From positions 170,830 to 234,829 of the forward strand of contig SSNU01000187.1 in assembly GCA_012064415.1 (NCBI GenBank): DNA of 64,000 bases. The letters are read 5' to 3'. Positions 34,535-45,200 of this stretch are shown here, piece after piece; the stretch's first letter is position 1; the number at the start of each line of letters is the position of its first letter. The notes under the pieces are model-generated. The model saw nothing but the letters and a program-made list of their open reading frames with translations, was not told the origin of the DNA and made no database searches. The position numbers and the translations under genes are program-made. Origin of the DNA: Gyrodactylus bullatarudis (taxonomy: Eukaryota > Platyhelminthes > Monogenea > Gyrodactylidea > Gyrodactylidae).

Positions 34535-34867
34535 TTACTTTGTCAGGCTCGAGACTTTTTCTGTTATTGAACTAATGATTTCTTCAATTTTAGCTGGATT
34601 TGGGAGTTTACCTTCTGTTTTTTTGTCGAAAATCATTTCATCATTAAACTTAACTGTGAATTCTCGGTATTCGCCAACACTAATATCCTTTTAAAATACA
34701 TCTAGATGAAAAATTAATTGAACTTACAACCTCAACAGATTTTCCTAGGACCTCCTGGAGACCTGAAGAGATTTTCTTAGCCTTGGCACCGTAACCTCAT
34801 GAGTTGCTGAAAGATGTATTTTTAAATAATCAGCTTACCAGTATCTAATATGGACTTTTGGCGTCAT
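34535..34867 (-). CDS. SELENOW: Selenoprotein W with in-frame TGA decoded as selenocysteine, 86 aa
   Basis: Three exons: 34867-34839, 34806-34728, 34687-34535, with introns of 32 and 40 nt. SelW is a small cytosolic thioredoxin-fold selenoprotein. Seen: after splicing the N-terminus reads MTPKVHIRYC then N-S-[TGA]-G-Y-G-A-K. This puts Cys at residue 10 and Sec at residue 13, the same positions as in vertebrate SelW, with the family GY after Sec. The TGA is at 34797-34799. Downstream FTVKFNDEMIFDKKTEGKLP and the amphipathic C-terminal helix match the Rdx fold. It ends at TAA 34535-34537. Simple ORF callers break it at the TGA, so it is easy to miss. An inverted CCAAT lies 58 nt upstream (34925-34929), and a candidate SECIS plus AATAAA follow the stop. 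Confidence 0.9.
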
Positions 34868-35097
34868 AACTCGGATGAAGTCCTCGGGAACATCTGATTA
34901 AATAGGTAATCTAGATTAATTTCTATTGGTCAAAAAACATGGCAAAGGAAAATAGTCTGAATAGATAAACTCATACTATTGTAGGACCTAAAGTAGTAGG
35001 GTGTGGGAGGGTAGGGGGCCACTCTGTTAAGCAAACGGATAATAGACGAGATATACCAATAGTACCCAGTATACATTTATCGACCAATGTATGTATA

Positions 35098-37137
35098 TGT
35101 TACCGTGAGTTTGGGAAATCAGTGAGTGTTGGTAATTCACTAGTGTATGTTGGTAATCAGTGTATCTTTAGTGAATCTAGCTAATAAGCCCTTATTACCC
35201 AAACTCACTGAGAAGGTCAGTGAATTGTAGGAAGTGTTTGTCTGAGGGATTGATTTTCAAAGAAAAATTTTTAAAATGCAAAGATGATTCAATAAGTTCA
35301 AGCCCTGAATACGAAATTCTATTTATACTACAAATACAAATTTCATACACCTTTTTATATTTTGATTCCCATTGGCTTTCTTAAGGGTATTGTCACTTTT
35401 TCCATGAATTTACTTCAATCGAAACATAATCGGTTTAAAAATGGACGTCAAAGAATGGCGATTAAAATTCGAAAAATATCTAGAAGAAATAAAATCTACC
35501 AAATTATCATCTCTATTGTCAAAATTAGAAATAGACACCATGATCGACCGGATATTGCTTCTCAAAAGCAACTCATGCTCCAAAGTTCCACAGGATTTTA
35601 AGCTTCTTAAGAAGTACGACTATTTAGAAGAAGAGGGAAAGAGATTTCTTATTGAACCAAGAAGTCTCGATTCAAACAAGGTAATCAGATATGCTGCTCA
35701 AGAAGACGTTTTCGATATTCTTTATGAGGCCCATCTTAAAACTGGACACGGTGGCCGAGATCGGATGGTCTACGATATAAGGGTGAAATGGAAGAATATT
35801 ACATACTCTCAAATCCAGAAGTTTTTGAATCTGTGTATCACTTGTCAAAAGTCAAAAGGTTCCCGCAATAAGAAATTAGTCGTAAAGCCAATCATTTCTG
35901 AAAATTTCAACTCAAGAGCACAAGTTGATTTGATCGATTTTCAATCGAATCCTGATGGGGATTATAAATTCATTCTTGTTTACCAAGACCATTTGACTAA
36001 ATTCGTGAATATTTATCCACTCAGGAATAAGAAGGCTGAGAGCGTCGCTGAGGTTCTAAAAAGAATTTTTTCAACTTTTGGCTCCCCTGACATCCTTCAG
36101 AGTGATAATGGACGAGAGTTCGTCAATAAGGTCATAGATTCTCTAAAAGTATTTTGGCCAAATATGAAGATTGTTCATGGATCCCCAAGACACTCACAAA
36201 GCCAGGGGAGTGTTGAAAGGGCAAATAGAGATATTCAAAACATGCTTGCGGCCTGGATGGCTGATAATAATACAAACAACTGGTCTGATGGAATTCTTGA
36301 TGTGCAGATGGCTAAAAACAACTCATTACATGCAGGAATAAAGATGAGTCCATATGAAGCTGTCTTTGGAAGAAGAATGAAGACAGATCAAACTGCCCTT
36401 GAATCCCCGATACAAGAGGAAAACTTGGGTGATGCGGACGATTTTGAAGAAATTAATCTTGATGATTATTTCGATGAATTTGAAGTTAAAATTAACAGTG
36501 CTCGTAAAACTTGTTTGGAAAATCTCAAACTGCAGGAAAGAAAGATGTTGGCAAATTCAGAGAAGAAAATTCATACTTTCAAGGTAGGAGACAACTGCAG
36601 CATTCAAATTCCTGACGTTGATAGAGGAAGGGGCGATTTTAAATCTATAATTGGTGTAATAACTGAAAGTAACGAACAAAATGGTCTTTACAAAGTTGGA
36701 ACTATTTATGGTACCCTGAATAAATTGGTAGCAGCTAATCAATTAGATGTGGTTTCTGAAAAATTTTACGACATCTCTAGTGTCAAAGAAAATGAGTGTT
36801 CATTAAGAGAGATAAATGCCAAATTTTCCCTTGGAAATGGACAAGGAATATTCAAATGTAATTGTATTAGAAATTGTAAAACACTCACCTGTAAATGTAA
36901 AAAGAATCAAGTTTTATGTAACTCTAGATGCCATCATTCTCTTCCTTGTGGCAATAAATAAATTATTCATTTTTTCTCATTATTTTTAATCAATTGGTTG
37001 AGTTGATGAACTCACTGACTTTCTCAGTGAGTTTGGGTAATAAGGGCTTATTAGCTAGATTCACTAAAGATACACTGATTACCAACATACACTAGTGAAT
37101 TACCAACACTCACTGATTTCCCAAACTCACGGTAACA
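35098..37137 (+). mobile_element. Intact GINGER-type integrase DNA transposon, 2040 bp
   Basis: The element starts TGTTACCGTGAG and ends CTCACGGTAACA. It is flanked by the 4-bp direct repeat TATA at 35094-35097 and 37138-37141. Terminal inverted repeats of about 127 bp (35098-35224 and 37011-37137) differ at only about one position, which implies a recent insertion. The single internal ORF is open from end to end. Integrase-like transposase, TGT...ACA ends and a 4-bp duplication are GINGER-family features (established). It lies between SELENOW and alpha-tubulin. Confidence 0.9.
35441..36961 (+). CDS. GINGER/KRBA2-like integrase (rve) transposase, 506 aa
   Basis: The protein inserts the transposon by DDE strand transfer. 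Domains in order: an N-terminal helical region (1-90). An HHCC zinc-binding integrase domain follows, with H98, H103, C132 and C135 (HLKTGHGG...CITC). The catalytic core has D163 (AQVDLIDF), D222 (LQSDNGREF) and E259 (SQGSVERANRD). After an acidic linker rich in D and E (about 325-350) comes a C-terminal cysteine-rich CxC module (KCNCIRNCKTLTCKCKK, then CNSRCHHSLPC). The reading frame is uninterrupted, with no frameshift or stop. The same CxC tail occurs in the defective element at 23 kb. It resembles the transposon-derived proteins usually labelled KRAB-A domain-containing protein 2, but there is no KRAB domain here. It is probably competent for transposition, although expression is not shown. 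Confidence 0.92.
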   Translation: MDVKEWRLKFEKYLEEIKSTKLSSLLSKLEIDTMIDRILLLKSNSCSKVPQDFKLLKKYDYLEEEGKRFLIEPRSLDSNKVIRYAAQEDVFDILYEAHLKTGHGGRDRMVYDIRVKWKNITYSQIQKFLNLCITCQKSKGSRNKKLVVKPIISENFNSRAQVDLIDFQSNPDGDYKFILVYQDHLTKFVNIYPLRNKKAESVAEVLKRIFSTFGSPDILQSDNGREFVNKVIDSLKVFWPNMKIVHGSPRHSQSQGSVERANRDIQNMLAAWMADNNTNNWSDGILDVQMAKNNSLHAGIKMSPYEAVFGRRMKTDQTALESPIQEENLGDADDFEEINLDDYFDEFEVKINSARKTCLENLKLQERKMLANSEKKIHTFKVGDNCSIQIPDVDRGRGDFKSIIGVITESNEQNGLYKVGTIYGTLNKLVAANQLDVVSEKFYDISSVKENECSLREINAKFSLGNGQGIFKCNCIRNCKTLTCKCKKNQVLCNSRCHHSLPCGNK

Positions 37138-37141
37138 TATA

Positions 37142-37721
37142 TATTGAAATTGTACAATACAATTGTATATGAATATACTGTATGATTCATAGAATTTAGA
37201 TAGAGGTTTGGAAAATTTCATTTCCTTAACAGGATCAAGTTAACCCTATCGAAATGATAAGAAAACCAATCGATAATATTATTCTAAATCAAATTTTAAT
37301 GAGAATTCTATGTAGTAAGGATTCTTTTGGTCCCTTTCAAGAAAATTGATTTAATATTGTTTAGATCAGCGAGGTAAAAGAAAATTTCCTATATAGGGAA
37401 AATCTCAGCGTTGGGTTAATCAAGTATCAAGTAAAAATCTCAGACAAATACTCAATTAAGTTTACAGTTAATAAGAAAATAGTTTGTAAAAAAAGAAAAA
37501 ATGTATTTTTGATATAATCGAGATTAAAACATAATAAGTAATACTTATAAGTATGTCACACGAATTTAACACCCAAGTTTGGGACTCCAGGTGTAAAATA
37601 AAAAAAATTCTTGATTGTTGGAAGATAACGACTTATTCAACTTATTGATTGTTATGTAATACTGAATCGAAAGCTTTGCCACGATTACGACAAAGGTATG
37701 AACTCAAAAATTTTGGAAGAC
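37142..37721. other. Intergenic, GINGER 3' flank to the alpha-tubulin 3' end
   Basis: A+T-rich sequence with no coding potential that I can support. The left part is pre-insertion flank of the transposon. The right part, read on minus, should hold the alpha-tubulin 3' UTR; AATAAG-type signals near 37620-37640 are possible poly(A) sites. Confidence 0.4.
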
Positions 37722-39138
<1,417 letters not shown>

Positions 39139-39293
39139 TTTTCCTGTACGAAAGAAAAATTATAATGACTACCGGATGTAAGCAGGTTAGACATTTTGAT
39201 AAAAATCCAATTTCATTGGTTCATTTGATTGGTGAATCTAATAACAGCTTATAACAAAATAAGTATCAATTCTTAAATATTTTGTTGTAATTA
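39139..39293. promoter_or_regulatory. Bidirectional CCAAT-rich promoter region (alpha-tubulin / uncharacterised gene)
   Basis: The 155-bp gap between divergent start codons contains CCAAT (39207-39211) and two inverted copies ATTGG (39215-39219, 39228-39232), i.e. NF-Y-type boxes within 26 bp. No convincing TATA is seen. Co-regulation of the two genes is inference. Confidence 0.55.
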
Positions 39294-42200
39294 ATGATAT
39301 TTACTCTTAAATATTTTCGTACTATTTCGAATTTAATGTTGATCACACTGGATTATGTATCGGATTATACTCTTGAGAATTTGAATAGCAAAAGTATCTT
39401 CAAAAATAACAACAGTTCTGTTGATTCCTCATTCATTGAAAATATCTCTCAAACTGATATAGAACCAGGTGTTTTTGATTCAGAATTGAAATCAGTTTCT
39501 AAAAGATGTGATAATTCAGAATGCTTGACAAATTGTCATCCAAATAAGGATAAATTATCTGAAAATTTAGATAAAAATCTTCAGTTTCCCGAAACTGCTA
39601 TGTCCTATTCTGACAAACAAACATCTACATCAGAAAAATCTTCTTTTTTAACACGTTCCGACGTATTTTCTTTCTTCATTTACTCGGACGATTATGTCGA
39701 AGATAAACTGGATTACTCTTATAAATTTATTCCTTACGAAAATTATTCCTCTGATTCAGGGATAGTTAGTAAAGCAAATACTATAGAATCTGAAGGATCA
39801 CACGAAGACAGTCCAAAAAATTCGTTCCGCTTAGAAAATTCTCTAACAAATTCTCCAATAAATGATTTGAAAAAAGAAAAGAACGATCTTTTCAATGAAA
39901 CAAAGTCGAACAACGAAACCCATTTATACGAAGAATGGACTCTAGAAGAAATCGAGGAAGAAATTATAGCATCAGTTCCTGAAGTTCGTTTGAGAAACAA
40001 ACCGAAGTTCTTATCTAAAGATATTGACAACGGATCTAACATTCGTCCCAAATCATATCTACCAAGATCTATTTTGAAGAAGAATCTCGATTCTTGCCAG
40101 AAAAAACGTCGTTCAATATCTTTTGCCAATTCAGAAAATTTGTGAGGAAAATGTTGGGCTTTTGATTATTTTAGATAAAAATATTTTTTCTTAGATACAG
40201 CCAAATCGACGAAAGAAAAATCGAAGTTGAGCGACGTGCCTCTTTAGCTAGAATAGAAGATGATCTTGATCTTATTGCTCCCACCCCGGACTTGTCCCGG
40301 AATAAAAAAAAGTTTACATGCCATGATTTTCTTCAACAATCCTATCAAGACATGTCTGAAAACAAAGATAATCCAAAGGAAGATTTCATTACCCCTAGTG
40401 ACCAAATGTGAGTCAAGTGTGAAAAAAGATTTTTATTATTAATTTTAAAAAATTATCAAGAATTTATTTTAAAAATGTAACATTATTGAATTTAATACAA
40501 TTTTTCCCAAGATAAAATTGTAACAGATAACCATTTCAGATTTAAAAAAATTTCCATCAAATAAAATAAAAAAACTGATTTAAATTTAAGTTTGAGTTAG
40601 ATTTTTTTCTCTACTGCTGATAGAAATGATAGAATCCAATTTTTAAACTATTTTATAAAATTTAGTATTTTTTACTCATGTAAAGTTCATGTACTACACT
40701 TTCTAACGAGAAAACTGGCATGGAAGAATAAATTTGTACTTGTAGTAATGAATAATTTTATCATTAGAAATCAAGATCATCTAAACTAAGACACGTATTA
40801 ACAGTTTTCTTCAATCCATGTTCATAAGCTCTCTTATTTCTTTAAAATCTTAGGTTTAAATATATTTAGGGGTATCTGGATGATAAAACAACGGATGATT
40901 TAGGTGAAATTTTATTCTAACGAAAACCTTATTTTTATCCTACTGGATTACACCTGTTGCTTTCCACCTTGCTTTATCATTGTTAATGGGGGATTTGACT
41001 CTAGTATGCAATAAACCAAAATAATTTTATATAAAGTTACAACAAATAGAATGAGTGATTTGAACAGAGATATCCTCAAGGGTTGGATTGATTACATATT
41101 TCCTGGATAAATAGCTTTTGCATCGGACTTTCTTAAGGATTTTCTTGTAATGAGGTTCTTGTCATACACAAGGGCTAGGTCTTTAATGGAGGAGAGAAAA
41201 TTAAAAGGGAATGAGTCACTTGGAGATATTGTACTATTTAGTGGCATGAATTTAGGTTCTAAAAATTTAACTTATATCCTACTAAAAGTTATATACTTAA
41301 AGTATGTATTATATAATGAATAAAACGATTGGAATAATTCTGAGAATAATAATTCTGTGACATATCCTCATCACTTTTGTCAATTGTTTTTGAAAAGGAC
41401 GATGATGTCCCACTAGAACTAATCAATCATGAGAATTTCAAAATCTTCACTATCGAGAAGAATGAAATAAAACTCTTGATATGGCGAAATGAGTCACGAA
41501 TGAGTATCTTGGCTTTTACGCTCTGAGAGAAGAAATTTATTCAATTATTTTACATTTCAAAATTCAAATATTTTGCCATATCAGTTGTGTTGTTGAGTAA
41601 AAATATTTATTTATTCAAAATGCAATATCATACAGTATTTGGCTATGGACATAAATTTGAATTTTACTTTGTCACGAAGCTTATCAAGTATGAATCATTG
41701 AAACATTTTCATCTGGATTAAGGTCCCTCACACATTTCTTTTTTCAAATGTAGTAAAATTAACCCATAGCCAGAATTTTAATCCCCCTCTCTAACACTGT
41801 ACAATCTAAATTCCAAGTTGTAAATTTAATTTGGAATTATTTATCACCTATAGGTATAAGTTTGGTTCACATTTCAGGATTATCATAGTAGTATTAATAA
41901 ATTTTCTGCTTTGAAAAATAAATTTGAATAAATAAACTTTATTCTAATTAGTTAAGAGAATGCTGAAGAGAGAAGGTTTCGTTTGGCATAATTATTTGAA
42001 TTGATGTTTCCAAATTTTATGTCAGTTGCTTTGAAAAAGTTGATAGAGTTTCTTTCTATTCAGCTTATTCACTCGAATTTGAATTCGTCTATATGAAAAC
42101 AATGAGATTTATACAGGATAGGCATTTCCCTTACCAAATGCCCACCCTTGCCCAGTAAGAAATCTTAACCCTTTCGGTGCCGATGGACATATATGTCCAT

Positions 42201-45200
42201 TTTCCAATTTTTTGAACCTTCATAACTCTACCAGTTTGATAGGTTTCTGGATCAATTAAAGTTTTAATTGAAGCCCAAAATGTGAACTTGCAATAGTAAT
42301 ATTTTTGGTCAAATAACTTGGTATCTTCATAGCTAAATTTTGGTTTTTATAAAAGTTGTGAAATAGTCTCGGCACCGAAAGGATTAAGTTACAATACCTG
42401 ATTTGAATTAAAATCAATTAGATAAAAAGATACGTAAACTAGATACTTGAATTTTCTGGAAATTAACTTGTATTATTGTCTGATTTCCTAACACTCTTAA
42501 ACTACACGATACAATATAAAATTTTGTTAATTACTAAGGACCTTGAAATCTCTCAGGGAAGTTGAATGATTATATTCCAAATTGGCTTAACTGAATAGAC
42601 AGTGTAATGTATAAGGTGTAATAGAACTCGATAGTTTTATAAAATCTTAACCTTTTACATAAAACCATCAAGTCTCTTGAAGAAAAAAATGTGCTTAATT
42701 TATAAAAAGTAAGGCAGTTATTTTGCTAATTTTGGATGATTAGAATTCCAAGCCTGTATCATCCTTCCTTCTCTGAGTTTTCTGATAACCGAGAAAATTT
42801 TGCTTTAAAACATGAAATGCCCTTTTTTTGTTAGTTAGTTTTTGTTAATACATTCCTAGCACATCTCTGATATTAATTTAGATAAAATTCTTAATTCTTA
42901 TTGGTTGATCTATATTTTGCTATTTTCATCCGAGAAATACACCCCTTGAGTTTCTGCCCTACGAATTGGTGATTGCCTGTTTGCTGAGATTAACCAATCG
43001 GCTACATAATATATATCGCCTCATACATCTCTATTTAACTGATATGCATAGATCTTTAATAAAAATTATGAATAATATCAAATCCTCTTCAGGTTGGGGA
43101 GGATTACTGTGACTCGGTATTATTACAATTAAATCTACTCAAGCTAAATTAGAACAGTGAAAAATTGCTAGTTGAATGGGCGTTAGAAGAATATCCGACT
43201 AGCTTTTATGTAAAACAACTTTTTGAAGTTATCACCAGAATATTAAGATTTTCTAAAAGAGTCTCTAGAAATTGCTAGTTCATCTTGAGGCCTCGTTCAA
43301 AGATCTACAAGAGAAATATGATTCACGGAAACATCCACAGAAATCTGTAAAAATTTAAGTATAGTAATTATCTTAAGAAGCGGGAAAATTCGTGAACAAT
43401 TTATCCGGAAATTCCTCCTAAAAATTCAGTGATTATATTTCCTTCTCCCATTGAATGATGTTGATCGATGATCATCAATCATGCTGGTAGATAATTTCTA
43501 GTTATTAATTTCGTTTTATGTATTTTTCCTTGTTTTTCTATCCATCCTTTTTAGGGTCATAAACCTTTTATTTATTTTATCCGCTCTTCAAGATTGATAG
43601 CACAGTGTTATTGTGATTGGTTTATTGTTAATATATATTCTCAAATTAATTACATCATGAAATGTGTTCAAAAGTTTATATCATAAGCTTTATTTATGTT
43701 TTGCGTATTTTTAAAGGGTAAAAGTCATTCTCCGTTATGCCATTGTTCAATTTTCCCACAATATTCCACGGACATGATAAAACAACGAAATTTATCATGA
43801 AAGTCCTTTTAATGATAAGATAACTAAATATGAAACTTGAGAAACTCATTAAATGGCCAAGATATTCCCAAATTTAGTGACGGCTTAGTAACAATGCATT
43901 GATTGAAAAATTCTGGATTTTTAAAACTGAATGACATAATGGAGAAGCATTTTCGACACATGCTTCAATACAAAATAATACTTAGAATTGATAAATCTAT
44001 CAGAAAAGATAGTTCCAAAATGAAGTTGTGAATCTATAATTATAGAAATAATCTCAATTTTTCATCAAAAAATAGAAAGTGTGCTAGAGATATTTTGTAA
44101 TACAGATTATGTTGCAGACATTCATAATTTTACGAAAAATATGGTCATTTGTCAAATTTTGATTCGGCGCCAAATTCCCATTTTTTGAATAGAAACCGAA
44201 TGTTGCCACCTCATTTTTTACAGATCTTTGATCATCGAAATTTCATTGATTTTCGAATAGTGAAAATGATCAGGAAATTAAAAACTCAAAGATGATAACG
44301 AGGTGAATCATTACACTAGATCTAACTGGTTTCTTGTCTAATTTTAATTCTGAAAAGTCTTCTTTTGGTAGCCTCTTAATTTCAAATTCTCATGTTCGAA
44401 AAAAAAATTTTTTTCCTTCAAACGGCAAAAGTCGTCAACATGCCTGAATCTCAAAAAAACTCTATCAAATTCGAATTCTTGATGTAAAATTGAGATCATT
44501 TCTAAAATTATAGATTCACAACTTTATATTAGTTGGCTTAGACATGACATCAAATGAAATCTTTAATTTTTTCAACCAATCAAAATAATTCTGATGATTA
44601 AGCTCTTTATTTGAGACAAATTATTTTACCTTTAGATCGTCATTTTCAGGTGATCAGTTTCAAACTCCTCAAATAAATTCCATGAGGGAAAAACATTAAT
44701 CTTGATAAAGAAGAAAAAAATTTGTTTAAAATCTATCTCTATGAGTTGTTCATTCTGCTTCTAAGCGAGAGAAAACAATTTCTATGTAGAGAAGAAGCAA
44801 GATTTATTTTTGTTTTGCTATCTCTTTTCTATATTCTCTGCACAGCATGAATCCTAAAGTGAAAGAAAATAGATTGAGACGGTATGATTCACATTTTTAG
44901 GCTTGTTTTCATTCATTGTACTGATACAAGTGTTTTTCATTTCTTCTAACTACAACTAAATTTGTCTTTATTTAAGATCTTTGTGCCTTTCTGTGCTAAA
45001 AACCGATATTTTTAAAATTAAAGTTACTGAAATGTTTTTTAACTAGTTTATTCTAATCAAAATAAAGACGTTGCTCAAGAAATTCGGATCAAATTTGACT
45101 TGACAGTTTGAAATTTTTTAATTCACATATTTTTTAAATGACTATTCAAGATTCTAGCATTTTTTAAAAATTAAAACGGCTTTAATTTTAATACCTTATC

